Assembly: GCA_021521415.1 (NCBI GenBank)
Contig: JAIQDT010007687.1
Location: forward strand, 59,420 to 123,419
Reading direction: 5' to 3'
DNA from: Bidens hawaiensis
Lineage: Eukaryota; Streptophyta; Magnoliopsida; Asterales; Asteraceae
DNA length: 64,000 nt
The position numbers were made by a program, and so were the translations under genes. Of this stretch, positions 1-10,463 are shown piece by piece (position 1 is the first letter of the stretch; each line of letters begins with the position of its first letter). The notes under the pieces were generated by a model. That model was not told where the DNA came from. It was given only the letters and a program-made list of their open reading frames with translations, and did not search any database.

Positions 1-885
1 ATTTTAAACTAAAGGTTCATCTAGGTAAAGTTTATAAAATAAGACTAAAGGTCTTAAGCCAGATTTTATATCCGACTAACAAATAGTTATACTCGTACTA
101 TAGGTGCGAGATAGCAACGGGAAAGACCCTCGGACGGTGTTTGAAGCCGATCCAAATCAAAAGGTGAATACGCACCAACTTTTACAAACTTGTTTTCAAA
201 CGAGTAAACGTGTTATATGAAAACTTTACATGAGACTAAGTGTCTCTAAAACATTTATAAACAAGGGTATAAATACTGGCCTCAGGCTATTGTGTATATT
301 TGTTTGGATCCTTACATATGTGGTGGGCACATCACACCTGGTCACAGGTAGGCTCGCCTGCAGGGAGTATGACCTTGTGTATACGTATAGGCACTCAACT
401 AGTCGAACGGTGTTTGCTGGGGGAACCGAGTATAGAGACTTGAGTTTATAAATTGTATTATTTTAACTTGATTATTCCTAAGCCACGTTGGGCTGAGGCC
501 TACGTAGTCTCGAGGGGTAATTAAGTAAAGAATATTTTTTTAGCGTCAGCATATTCACCAGCATTCGTTGCTGACGTATTTTCTTACATTTTGCAGGTGA
601 ACAAGGATAGCGCTTTGAAAAGACGAAGTGCTCAAGATATCCGATGGCTCGGATCTTTTTGATAAAACTCAATATAAATATTAATGGTGGTTTTGTAAAA
701 CTTAAACACGTAATCCTTTAAACATTAAACAGGAAACTTTTAAATCCCGTATTTTGTATTTAAATATTTACAATTTAAATCCACATGTTTATAAGTCTTC
801 CGCTTTCAAACGTAACTCTGATTTAATTACAAATGTGGTACCAACGTATGTGTCATACACCTAGGCCGTAGTTTGGGGTGTGACA
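1..885 (+). repeat. 3' part of a Ty3/gypsy-type LTR, cut by the window edge
   Basis: The block ends in TGTGACA at 879-885, the same terminus as the LTR ending at 10188. Its last 350 bases follow the same order of landmarks as that LTR: a 'ttcaccagca..gctgacgtatttt' stretch, a 'cgatggctc' stretch, 'gtcttccgct', then 'ggtaccaac' and 'cctag'. No primer-binding site follows, so this is a 3' LTR or a solo LTR on the plus strand. The start lies outside the window. No coding region is credible inside it; the short ORF at 230-451 has no recognisable content. Confidence 0.6.
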
Positions 886-910
886 AGCCAGTAGGCCACC
901 TGCTGGATAG

Positions 911-1962
911 ATGGTTGTTTATGCTAACTACTTTACCCATATGAATCTTCGGTTTTCGATAACCAAGTTATTTATTAAGGTACTCAGTGCCTATGGGATT
1001 CATCTTTCCCAATTACACCCACTTACACTTACACAAATTAGACATTTTGAATTTGTGTTTAAGGCAAACGGGATGGTACCCCGCTGTGATCGATTCCCGG
1101 TCTTCTATCAGCTGGTCAATCGAGGCGGATGGTTCAGAGGCATCCCAATACCCGGAATGATTATTGGGACTGAACCTTCCGAGGGTGCTGAAGAATGGAG
1201 GCCACGATTCTTCTGGATTTCAGAAAACGTGATTCCGGCTACCATGGTCCGACGTCCAACCAATGACGCGTTGCTGGATATAGTTACAGCTCCCTACGAA
1301 GGCCAGGAGTGGTTCCTCTTATTGATGTTGAATCCTTCTCCGATGCGAGCCATTCGGGAGGAAGCATTAGTGTCGGCGGGTATGAGCCATCTGTGGCCAT
1401 ATCCCGACTTGGAACCAATCTTCGTGGACGTGAATGAACGTAAGTCTTACACATTTTGATGAATTTTTCATTATGTAAAACTTCTTTTTGAAATTTCATT
1501 GTGTATGTTTCAGGTGAAATGACTATGTTCAATACCCTTTTTGACAATAAGGGTTGTCCCAGAAAAAAGATCCGCGATGTGAAGGATCTCCCTGTCTTGG
1601 ACAGGACTCGGGGACATTTTCTCTTTCCAACCAAGGTGCGCGTGGAACCAATGGTCTTGGAAGCTATCTTCCAAACAGGTGCGTACATCTTTAACCTTTG
1701 TTCGCTTAATGCTCTTACTTCTGACGAGATGATCATGATTATGTCTTCGAGTGATGAATCATTATCCCAAGAGGAATCTGATTATGATGTTGCTTCTGAA
1801 ACCTCATCTGTCGCGCATGCATTAGCAGAGTTGGAGCGAAAGAGGAAGCTTCATTCTCCGAGGCAACTGATGCGGGTGTTAGCTACCAGATGCCGAAGGA
1901 GAACCATCAATGAAGAAACGTTGGACACATCGTCTGAAGAAACAAAGGGTCAGCCTTGCTGA
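911..1962 (+). CDS. Putative gypsy-type transposon domain protein (Transposase_28-like), two exons
   Basis: Exon 1 (911-1439) encodes a globular segment with the pattern NLRFSITKLFIKVL, then IHLSQLHPL and FEFVFKANG, then GWFRGIPIPG, EEWRPRFFWISENVIPA and a Trp/Pro-rich end. I recognise this order from the plant family annotated as 'transposase (putative) gypsy type'. A 74-bp intron is supported by GTAAGT at 1440 and TTTCAG ending at 1513. Joining keeps the frame (phase 1) and extends the product through an acidic Ser/Glu-rich stretch and a basic Arg-rich stretch to the stop at 1962. A Pro/Glu-rich ORF (2016-2252) follows in another frame. The family has no proven enzymatic role. It probably belongs to a degraded retroelement rather than being a host gene. 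The start is the first Met and could lie further upstream. Confidence 0.5.
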
Positions 1963-2015
1963 ACGCATGAAAGGAATGACTGTTTAGTCGAAGTGGCACC
2001 TTAATCTTTTATTTT

Positions 2016-2252
2016 ATGCTTCAACTGATACTTAAGTACGATTTTAAACCGTCGTCTCCGCCGCCGGAAGAAGAGAAACCACCGTCTCCTCCGCCAGATG
2101 AAGACCAAGAGGCTCCCTGTCCTCCACCGGAGGTCGAAAAGCCTTCATCTCCGTTGTCCTATCTATTTGGGACTGGGGATGACTCCAATTCCAAGGGGAA
2201 GGACCCGATTGTGGATGCGGAAGGATTTAAAACACAAGAGTCTCCACAGTAA
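2016..2252 (+). CDS. Short Pro/Glu-rich ORF, possibly the tail of the preceding transposon gene
   Basis: The 78-residue reading frame is dominated by SPPPEEEKP- and SPPPDEDQ-like repeats. It lies 54 bases after the stop of the Transposase_28-like ORF. Proteins of that family often end in low-complexity acidic/proline tails, so this could be a tail separated by a frameshift or by a missed splice. Nothing catalytic is visible and it may not be expressed. Confidence 0.2.
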   Translation: MLQLILKYDFKPSSPPPEEEKPPSPPPDEDQEAPCPPPEVEKPSSPLSYLFGTGDDSNSKGKDPIVDAEGFKTQESPQ

Positions 2253-2597
2253 ACTCCACCCCGATATTCAGTTTCTCCATCGCCATTTTTTACAGTTTGC
2301 CCTAAGACTTGGTAATAAGGCAAATCGGGTATTGTTATAACATAAAAATGTAAACTTGATGTTAAAACTGGGTTTAGTGGACTCGTTAGTACGTACGGTT
2401 CATGTAAAAACCCTTGATCTAGCCTAAACGGGTTTGGGATCGATAAAGGTTCAAACTTTATGGACATCAGGACTAGATCTTAGACAAAGGAGAATATGAA
2501 AATGGTTAAGGGTTGATATGGTGCCATAATAGAAGAATTAATGTTATGGTATATAATGTTAATAATGATAAAGGAATATACAGTAGCAGGTCATTCA

Positions 2598-2945
2598 AGT
2601 ACAATGTGAAATTCGCATACAATATGTAATTTGCATACAATATGCAATTCACATACAATGTGAAATTCGCATGCATTATGTAATTCACATACAATGTTAA
2701 ATTCGCATACAATATGTAATTTGCATACAATATGCAATTCGCATACAATATGAAATTCGCATACATTATGTAATTCGCATACATTATGTAATTCTCATAC
2801 AATGTAAAATTTGCATACATTATATAATTCGCATACAATGTGAAATTCTCATACATTATGTAATTCACATACAATATGTAATTCGCATACAATATACAAT
2901 CGTATACAATGTGAAATCGCATACGATAGTATTCGAATACAATGT
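2598..2945. repeat. 18-bp minisatellite, about 19 copies
   Basis: Units follow AATTCGCATACAATATGT with substitutions (C/T at position 5, CAATA/CATTA/CAATG in the core), nearly all exactly 18 bp. Because 18 is a multiple of three, the minus strand shows a long open frame of a NYIMYANFTLYA-like hexapeptide repeat. That ORF is a by-product of the array. The last two or three units (from about 2895) are degenerate and lose the 18-bp spacing. There are no unique spacers, so this is not a CRISPR array. Confidence 0.9.
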
Positions 2946-2959
2946 CTTGCAATGTCTTA

Positions 2960-4177
2960 CGAGGCCATTAGAAAAGACTAGACTTGACCACTTTGCTGAA
3001 ACCTAAATAATGTGATTAGGACAATTATTGATACACGAAATTAATGTACAGTTAGCCGAGCTCAGTTAATGAAAGGAATAGCCGTTAACGGCGAACGTAA
3101 CAGGATTCAGGTGAGTTTCTAGCCCCACTTCCTTGTTATGTTTTCGGGGCTGTGTGCATACTTAATGTGAACGTTAATACACTTACCTTAAATGGTAAGC
3201 GTATGCTATGATGAATTATGTGATAGTATGCATGAATGTTATGAATGAATGCTTGTCGGTGCGTGAACGATCTTCGGATATTACACGTATCGTAAAGGAA
3301 TACGGTTGTTAGATGAATGATGTGAAGAACGCCTAGAGTGTTCGTATGCTATGATGCAATTATCGTATATGTGAGGTGTGTGTAAGCAGGTACATGAATG
3401 GTATGTGAGATCTACGTCCGGCATAGTAAGTTAGGATGAAAAATCCCTCTAAACTACTATGAGACCTAGACTCGATATGTGATAGCGTAAATAAGGATTA
3501 TGAACCTTATTAGCGTTCCTTATACGGATATTATATAATTGAGCATGAGTTCCTTCTATTGAGTACCTTTTATGGACAATGTATATGGTTCCTTCTATGT
3601 ATCAGGTATAGAGTTCCTTCTATGGATAAAGTATAGTGGTCCTTTTATGGAAAGTATATAGGGTCCCTTATATGGGTAACGTTAAGGATCCTTCTATGGA
3701 TAATATCTAGGGATCCTTTTATGGATAGTTTATATAGAACCTTCTATGGATGATACAAGTTGTTACTTCTAATAGATATTATGCAATGGTCCTCTTATGG
3801 ATAATTATAAGGTGTCAGGAATGGAGTTCGGATTATGTATGAATATGTATGCGTGAATGTATGTATTGTATGTTAACTGATTAACTAGAACTCACTCAGC
3901 GTAGCTGACTTTTAGTATGCACGCATGTATATATATTTATTGAGTTAGCATGAGGATGGCAAATGGCATGGGTTGAATGGCTAGAATCTGAAGATGGAAG
4001 AAATGATGTTTTAAATATAATGTTGTATGTTATGTTTTATAGAAAATATCGAATGTTTTGTATCAAATGATTAAAGTTAACGTTTCCGCGAAATTTTTTA
4101 ATTAACTCTGATTTGTAGAACTGTGTTTATGAGTAAATCCGATGTTAAAGTAGGGCTACCGGGACCGGGGCCTTACA
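2960..4177 (+). repeat. LTR-like remnant, plus strand
   Basis: It contains the segment AGGTGAGTTTCTAGCCCC at about 3109-3126, followed by a 'cttgttatgttttcggggctgtgtgcatac' block. The block recurs in reverse complement near 17460-17545. The related GGTGAGT(C/T)TCA(C/T) motif recurs in other LTRs here (14655, 52858, 53070). The block ends GGGACCGGGGCCTTACA at 4177, a plausible LTR terminus. I could not find the 5' boundary or a target-site duplication. No gene is visible. Confidence 0.45.
3547..3810. repeat. Degenerate minisatellite of about 25 bp
   Basis: About ten units follow GTTCCTTCTATGGATAATGT with spacing from 24 to 31 bases. Examples start near 3549, 3588, 3613, 3639 and 3687, with ccttctatgg / ccttttatgg alternation. 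It lies inside the LTR-like remnant, like the minisatellites in other LTRs of this window. Confidence 0.75.
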
Positions 4178-4263
4178 AAATATTATTTTAATAATAATTT
4201 AAAAGTAATTCTTTAGTAGTTCTCTAGTTCTCTCTTTAAAAGAAGTTCTCTCTAAATCACACC

Positions 4264-4298
<35 letters not shown>
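4264..4298. repeat. Compound microsatellite (TA)n(CA)n
   Basis: About eleven TA units pass directly into about seven CA units. A second pure TA tract of 27 bases lies at 4556-4582. The stretch 4178-4630 otherwise holds AT-rich sequence without a recognisable gene. Confidence 0.9.
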
Positions 4299-4629
4299 GA
4301 CACACTTAGGTGTATAATTAGAGTTTTGTTGTTACTTCAACATACCATATTCACTATGATCGGATCCTTTTTGTTATTTATTTAATCTAAGCTTAAAACA
4401 TCATAGAAATTATATTGAAGTTTAACTATATGCTAAAATTTCTAATTAATGATCATAAACTTGCAAGACATAACATCTCATTCCCTGTCTCATAAATTTT
4501 TGATATCCATCCTCATGTGCATTTGTATTTCACATGCTATTAACTCAAATCTGAAATATATATATATATATATATATATATAAACGAAAGCTCCTTAAAT
4601 TCTCTGAATCTACTAGATTGTTTTATTTT

Positions 4630-4813
4630 TAAATGAAGACTTCTCATGCATTTGATTCGAATTCATGGGTATGTGTCTCACCAAACCCAGATAGCCCTTA
4701 AACGGGTTATAAGATCTCATTATATTAAAATTTAATATAATCAAATATTTGATATGAAAATCCTATAAAATAGAGATATATTAAAAATTAATATCCATTT
4801 TTAAAAAAATATA
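4630..4813 (+). repeat. Diverged direct repeat, copy A (left half); right half at 6126-6350
   Basis: The block starting 'aatgaagacttctcatgcatttga' and containing 'gtctcaccaaaccca' and 'gatatgaaaatcctataaaata' reappears at 6543-6710. Its continuation 'attatttataattaagaaacaatttta...gcgggtcatg' (6132-6195) reappears at 6731-6785. Copy A is interrupted by the MULE 4814-6125, while copy B (6543-6925) is uninterrupted. Copy B therefore serves as a paralogous empty site confirming the insertion borders. Confidence 0.75.
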
Positions 4814-6125
4814 CACAAAATGACAAAAGACGTCATTTATGTTTGCACGATTTTTAATGGACGTCATTTGGAAAAAGAAATGACAGAAAACATACTTAAT
4901 GTTTCAAATGTCTTTCACGTTAATTCCTTTGGCCCTAATCCAGTTAAATATTTTCGTTAAATCTGATCATGTGCAAGGCACATGAGGTTAGTTTTGTAAT
5001 TTTACATATCATTTATTTTTTGATATTTTAAATAAAAATCTAGTCATCTTTCTCCCTTCTCCTCTTCTCTCTACAGATCTGGCATTTCATCATCTTCATT
5101 CCCCCAACCCTAAAACACCATAGCCCCAACCATCAACCACTTGTTGATCACCAGGACTTTAGGTGTATAAAGGAAGACGGTGATGCTTTCAGCCGCAAAC
5201 TCTAGCGTAGGGCGACTTTGGTTGTAAGGTCGTTCCCGGCAAAATTCGACAGCAGGGTGGCTAGATGATGACGATAACATGGGATGCGAGAGAAATGTAG
5301 TGGAACACTGTTTTATCAATCGCGCCTTTCGAAACCATAGAAATTGGGGGTCAGGGTTTGGGGACGTGAAACTTACAATTACGGGAATGGTGAGTGAGAT
5401 GATGCTGAGGCGTATTTAAACCCTTGTTCTGATGTCTTTTCATGAGCTAGAAGATAATTGGTGAATGTGTGGTGAAAGTATTGGGATTCCTCAAGGTATG
5501 CATTTGTTTCCTAATACTGTCACCAATGAAGAATATTTATTTTTAAAGAATTATTATATGAATTTTAGTTCATCTTCACATATAATTTAATATAAAAAAT
5601 AATATATGATTTTTAATCTATAGATTTGCTTTGCAACTCTTGGTGGTTTAAAGAATTAGTTCATATTTTGGAAGGGTGTGATTTTTAACCCATGGCTATA
5701 CAACTCCAGAAGGTTTTTAGCTCAATATATGACATATCTGCAACTCCGGTGATGATGGCCAGGTGGGGTGAAGATGGTCGATGTGGATGCTTATGGTTGG
5801 CGGTGGTTGGTGAATGAATTGGGATGTGGCAGAGGTAGGTGCCAGTGATGAAGGTGGCGGCTAGGGCATGTGTTGGTTGGTTGGTGATGTTAGTTTTTAA
5901 ATGTTTAGAGAGAGAAACTAAATAAATGATATGTAAAATTACAAAACAACCCTCATGTGCCGTGCATATGATCAGATTTAACGAAAATATTTAACTAGGT
6001 TAGGACCAAAGGACTTAACGTGAAAGACATTTGAAACATGAAGTATGTTTTCTGTCATTTCTTTTGCAAAAGGACGTCCATTGAAAAACCGAGCAAACAT
6101 AAAGGACGTCTTTTGCCATTTTGTC
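4814..6125. mobile_element. Non-autonomous Mutator-like element (MULE), 1312 bp, 9-bp TSD
   Basis: Termini read CACAAAATGACAAAAGACGTC on the left and GACAAAATGGCAAAAGACGTC on the reverse complement of the right. Similarity continues for about 215 bases at each end (4814-5028 and 5911-6125). The flanks are identical 9-mers AAAAATATA (4805-4813 and 6126-6134), the TSD length typical of Mutator elements. The interior contains a CT-rich then gene-like stretch ('cttctcctcttctctctacag', GGTGGC-rich segment near 5740-5880) but no ORF that I can assign. The 69-aa minus ORF at 5110-5319 is unrecognised. No transposase is present, so it would depend on one in trans. It may be a Pack-MULE carrying host sequence. 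Confidence 0.88.
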
Positions 6126-6542
6126 AAAAATATATTATTTATAATTAAGAAACAATTTTATAGTAAAAATATAATAAGCGGGTCATGTGTCTCACTAAAT
6201 CCAGATAACTTTTAAACCGGATATAACATCTTATTAATTTTTAAAACATTTTTATCATCAAATTCTAAGTATATTATTAACTTCCTTACAATAAATAAAA
6301 TTAAAATCCACAAAAAATATAGAAATATTATAAACGAATAATGTTAAACAACATATGATGATGTAAATAAATTACAATACATGTTGCGCGCAGAAAATAA
6401 GGAAAAAGAAAGAAAAAAAAGGAAAAGAAAAGTAAAACAATAGAACTAAGATACTTAATCTTAAATATATATGAACGGAATATTTAAAAACTCTCTGGTT
6501 GCTTCTTAAATTTTCTCAAGCCACCATATTATTTTATTTGTA

Positions 6543-6925
6543 AATGAAGACTTCTTATGCATTTGACCCGAATTCACGGGTATGAGTCTCACCAAACCCA
6601 AATAACCTTAAATGGGTTGTAACATCTAATTATATTAAAAATTAATCTCACAAAATGTTTGATATGAAAATCCTATAAAATATGGATATACTAAAAATTA
6701 ATATCCAATTATTTTAAGAAAAAAAATATTATTTATGTTAAGAAACAATTTTATAATAAAAAAAATAAATAAGCGGGTCATGGGTCTCACCAAACCCATA
6801 GCTTTTAAACGGATTATAACATTTCATTTATTTGTTAAATTCTTTCATTATCAAACCCTAAGTATATTATTAACTTTCTTACAATAAATTAAATTAAAAT
6901 CCAAAAGAATATAAAAATTAAACAT
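6543..6925 (+). repeat. Direct repeat, copy B (uninterrupted)
   Basis: This is the counterpart of the split copy A at 4630-4813 plus 6126-6350. Across the MULE insertion point it reads straight through ('aagaaaaaaaatattatttatg'). It also shares 'caaaccctaagtatattattaac' and 'caataaattaaattaaaatcca' with copy A. The two copies differ by many substitutions and small indels, so the duplication is old. Confidence 0.7.
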
Positions 6926-6940
6926 GAAAAAGAAACACAA

Positions 6941-6968
6941 CTCCCGTAACACAGGGGATAAAAACTAG
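6941..6968 (+). other. Possible Helitron 3' terminus
   Basis: The string CTCCCGTAACACAGGGGATA is followed by AAAACTAG and then T. That is a short GC hairpin (CCC/GGG arms, imperfect) a few bases before a CTAG end and a T at the insertion side, the layout expected of a plant Helitron 3' end. No 5' TC end was located, so the element's size is unknown. It could include the duplicated blocks upstream. Confidence 0.35.
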
Positions 6969-7152
6969 TAAACTATATTTAACTACCTAGGACTAAATAA
7001 TTTACCAGCACATCTCCTTTTTCTCAGTTCCACATAAACCGAACTCTTTTGAGTGAGTTTGTCTTTTGTTTAACCACTTGTAAAACAAAATTAAACAAAA
7101 ATAAAAAAAATCCATAACTATTTAATAAAACTAACATATATAAACCAACTAA

Positions 7153-7507
7153 GAGTATTCGCAGCAAATTCCATATATTTTTCTCTATAATTTAGCTAAA
7201 AAACACTATCCCATAAATTTATCTATCATTTTTCAAAAACATTCCAGATTCTTCTCTATCCATAAATTCTTTTTTAATTATTTTTTTTCTTTTGTCTTGT
7301 TATATAGTATATGGTGATTGGGAGATGATTGATATATTATATGATAGGATCAAAAGTGAGACCCTATATTTAGGTTTTTACTTTAATTTCCATATAACTC
7401 ACCCATATAATAGAGAATGGATTGGAGATCTGATTTTGATGGTTTTCTCAAAATGTACCCTAAATTAGATGGCTTTAACAACTTTAGAGAATGCGCTGAG
7501 AATGCTC
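7153..7507. mobile_element. Tourist/PIF-Harbinger-like MITE, 355 bp, TSD TAA
   Basis: The left end GAGTATTCGCAGC pairs with the reverse complement of the right end, GAGCATTCTCAGC. Both sides carry the trinucleotide TAA (7150-7152, 7508-7510). Size, AT-rich interior and absence of an ORF fit a MITE. PIF/Harbinger elements duplicate a TWA target, which is the reason for this assignment. It sits in AT-rich DNA just before the LTR-like block. Confidence 0.75.
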
Positions 7508-7510
7508 TAA

Positions 7511-8437
7511 ACTAGTTCCTAAACAAACTACACCCAAACCAAAACCTACCCACCCTTGCATCCAAAACACTCAAAGGGGTCCCTCCCCTCTTTTATCTTT
7601 CAACCAACAACTCCCCAACACTTTTGTTCCTTAAAACCCAACATATATTACCTTATCACCTCACACCCATCTACTCAAGTCACAAAAATTTTCTCTCTTC
7701 CTCTCTTTGGAACCTATTGCATGCACAACCCCACCCACCATCTTTTATGCAAATGATGATCAAGACTCCAAGTGTTAGAGATGGTGATTCAAGTAAAAGG
7801 GAGCTAGAGTGGTGCTACAAGATAGAGATTTCTTCATAAATTTTTCTTATTCTTATTATTACCTCCTGTATCCTTAGCTAGGTAAAACCTAAACACTTCA
7901 TGGTCTTTTATTTAAAATACAAGTTTAAAAGCTTGTATGAAGGACCACCCTCAAGTGTTAATAAAAAGTTGGATGAACATAAAGTAACCACTAAAACATT
8001 GCTTTCTCTAAAAAATCATGTAACTAAAGTTTAAACATGTTAACAATCTTTAAACATAAGTTTTGAAGAAAATTATAGGTAAAAGAGAAACACTTTCTTA
8101 TAAACTTCAACATAATATATGTGGATCTAAACTCAACTTGTTTTGAACTAACAAAAGTGGTGTGTTTATCGTTTTTATGAGAAACTAATGAACTTATGTT
8201 ATTTATGGTGTGTAATAAAACTTATAACAAGAACTAACCACAAAACATGGCTAAAACCAAGATCTACAAGAACAAACGTGTGAAAGAGAATAACTACGGA
8301 CAAAAACAAAACCATGAGCTTATGACTCGAAATCAGCATATAATGTGTTAATTATCTGGAACAAAAGGTCTAAGATATTGTAAACATAGTACTAAACAAA
8401 TTTATAAACCATTGACCATAGGATAAAGTTGTTACAC
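7511..8437 (+). repeat. LTR-like sequence, left part (continues at 13686-15467)
   Basis: A C- and T-rich leader-like stretch (about 7530-7750) follows a weak TATA-like 'aacatatatta'. The block then runs into 'cttcatggtcttttatttaaaa' and is interrupted by the gypsy element at 8438. The continuation at 13686-15467 carries the GGTGAGTTTCACGACCCC motif (14655-14672) and ends TGTGACA at 15461-15467, so this is a plus-strand LTR. The two ORFs at 7556-7839 overlap each other and look like chance reading of the C-rich leader. The 5' boundary is not resolved. Confidence 0.5.
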
Positions 8438-8530
8438 TGTAACACCACGTCCCTAACCCTCTCAATTTAAGCTTAAAAGTAATAACTTAAGAAGTACAGG
8501 GACCAAAAGTACAACTTCTGAAAATTTGTT

Positions 8531-8731
8531 CCCATCGCGATACGCGATGGGGTAACAATCAACCCATCGCGTAGCGCGATAGGCTTGGTGAATCACCGGA
8601 CACGTGTTGAAACCGTGTCGACACGTGGCACAATATGACAGGCCACGTGTCATCACCGCATAAGGCGGTGTAAAATGGCGGCGTCACGATACGCGACGGG
8701 CCAAAAGGGACCTATCGCGTATCGTGATAGG
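8531..8731. promoter_or_regulatory. Cluster of four dyad-symmetry modules in U3
   Basis: The module at 8531-8551 is a perfect inverted repeat with 9-base arms CCCATCGCG / CGCGATGGG around ATA. Variants follow at 8563-8583 (loop TAG, one arm mismatch), 8682-8698 (CGTCACG/CGCGACG) and 8711-8731 (CCTATCGCG/CGTGATAGG, loop TAT). The set ends 15 bases before the TATA box. The same module occurs four times in another LTR at 63070-63200. Function is unknown; binding of a dimeric factor or hairpin formation are possibilities. Confidence 0.85.
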
Positions 8732-8753
8732 GTACTGAATCAGCCTATAAAAG
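8601..8753 (+). promoter_or_regulatory. LTR core promoter: three G-boxes and a TATA box
   Basis: CACGTG occurs at 8601-8606, 8622-8627 and 8644-8649; flanks such as ACACGTGGC resemble plant ABRE/G-box sites bound by bZIP or bHLH factors. TATAAAAG lies at 8746-8753, predicting a start near 8780. The arrangement suggests transcription responsive to stress or light signals, but this is inferred from motifs only. Confidence 0.7.
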
Positions 8754-10191
8754 GGGGTGATGAGTATTGAGCTCTCCTCATCCCATTTCACCTCTACTTT
8801 CACATCGAAAGGCGTGCCCGGTTGTCGTAGTAAGCCGACGTGCCATTTTCTCGTAATACGTGCAAGAAACGAAGTTGGAATTAAGCTAGCAATCACATAA
8901 GCGAGTAGATCAAGTCGTGCCTTATCGTGTTATCAATCTAAGCATCCGAACTAAGGTAGGAGTTATGTTTAAGTTATTTGAATTATAGCTTAGACTATCA
9001 ATCGAGGCTATGGCCTTTAACCTTGATCGTATTTTACAAACATTCATGTTTTCATAAAACGTTACTTCATGATAAAGTAATGTTAAACAAAAGAGATATT
9101 TTGACGGACATGTAGTAACTGGAAGGGGGATATCATTAGTAGTAAGTTTCTTGCCTAAGGAAAAGTAATTCGCATAAATCCCAATCAACCGAGGGACCCG
9201 TTTACTTACCTGGAGAAACTTACCAACTTGATAGAACCTATTAGGCCAAAGAATGCTATATCAAACGTCACATAAAACTAAGTGTTTTCATTCACAATCA
9301 GAGACAAACGATTTCAAGGTTAAGATTACAATCATAGCTTAACATAATTCAAAACATTCATACGAACCTATTTATGTATAGGTTAATATCATTCATAGTC
9401 GATCAATAAATCAGTCAAGGTTTACAACACCGACAGTACAGGTGAATACGTCCAAACCTTTTATAACGTGAATACGTTAACCTTTTTAATCAGTCAAAAC
9501 ATATTATACTCAATGAGACGAACGGGTGTTTGTCTTAACGAGTCAATCAATGTCTACAGGGGATCATGAGATCTCTAAAACGTTATAATACAAAGTAGAG
9601 AATAAAATCAACTCAGACCGAATACGCATGTGTCTGGATCCAAACATAACTGTTAAAGCTCAATCAATTAATCAAAGGCAATGAAGCCACGAGCTTAAAC
9701 GGTCATAACCAGTTCTCAGTTTAGGGCCGTTTGGCTCGGGGAATACCGTTGTGTGTGTAGGGCAGTGGTACATATATCGGAAGTAGAAATGCATCCGCTG
9801 AGATTGTCAAGAAAACTACATTTGTATTGTAATCGTCATTCAAAATGTTTTATTGAGTCATACGTGTTCACCAGCATATAGCTGACGTATTTTTCCAACC
9901 CAATGCAAGTAATTAAGCATAAGTAGCGATAACAAGGATTGGAGTCTTATTGAAGATAGAAGAGCGTACAAGATGGCTCTGTTTTTTATATAAAATCTTT
10001 GTAATATGAAAACATATCTTTTGTAAACCAATACTCGGGTATTTAATTCCCGAGTAAATTTTCAATGTAAATTAATATTATATTCAACCTAAAGTCTTCC
10101 GCTAAAATTAACCCATAAACTCTGATATATTTACAAAACAGGTACCAACTCGTGATCACACGCCTAGTCCCTAAGTCGGGTTGTGACAGGT

Positions 10192-10204
10192 TGGTATCAG
10201 AGCC
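10192..10204 (+). other. Primer-binding site, tRNA-Met type
   Basis: TGGTATCAGAGCC starts four bases after the LTR end. It is the usual plant retrotransposon site complementary to the 3' end of initiator tRNA-Met. It fixes the LTR border and the orientation. Confidence 0.93.
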
Positions 10205-10463
10205 ATCGATTTTAGCGAATTAGGTATTAAAATATTAGTACCTAGGCTTTAACCATTATTATCATTATTATTCGTAGGGATAAGATAGGATTGGTAAACC
10301 TCCTATCCCTAATCTAACTAAAGTGCAGATGCCTTATACTAACTACTTTGGTCGTTGACACCGAGTAGCAATTCGATCAAAACCGACAATCATTCACGAA
10401 CTTTCTGATATGGAGAGTAGCAATTAGACTAACTCTTTCAATCACAATCAACCAATCAATCCG

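Larger units (their letters stand above)
8438..10188 (+). repeat. 5' LTR of the gypsy element (1751 bp)
   Basis: Bounded by TGTAACACC at the start and TTGTGACA at the end, followed four bases later by the PBS. U3 (8438 to about 8775) contains four dyads, three G-boxes and a TATA box. The rest is R/U5. The minus ORFs at 8462-8896 and 8922-9188 lie wholly in this noncoding LTR and are not genes. Confidence 0.92.

Noticed and set aside
2598..2945. CRISPR array
   Set aside because: Units are contiguous with no unique spacers, there are no cas genes, and the context is a plant genome.
2506..2952. 148-aa minus-strand ORF
   Set aside because: It is the translation of an 18-bp minisatellite; the periodic hexapeptide follows from the array and no gene signals surround it.
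7556..7839. Two overlapping plus ORFs
   Set aside because: Composition follows the C-rich LTR leader, and both frames are open only by base composition.
8684..9188. Minus ORFs in the gypsy 5' LTR
   Set aside because: The region is a bounded LTR with a plus-strand promoter; the frames are not conserved in the second LTR copy available.
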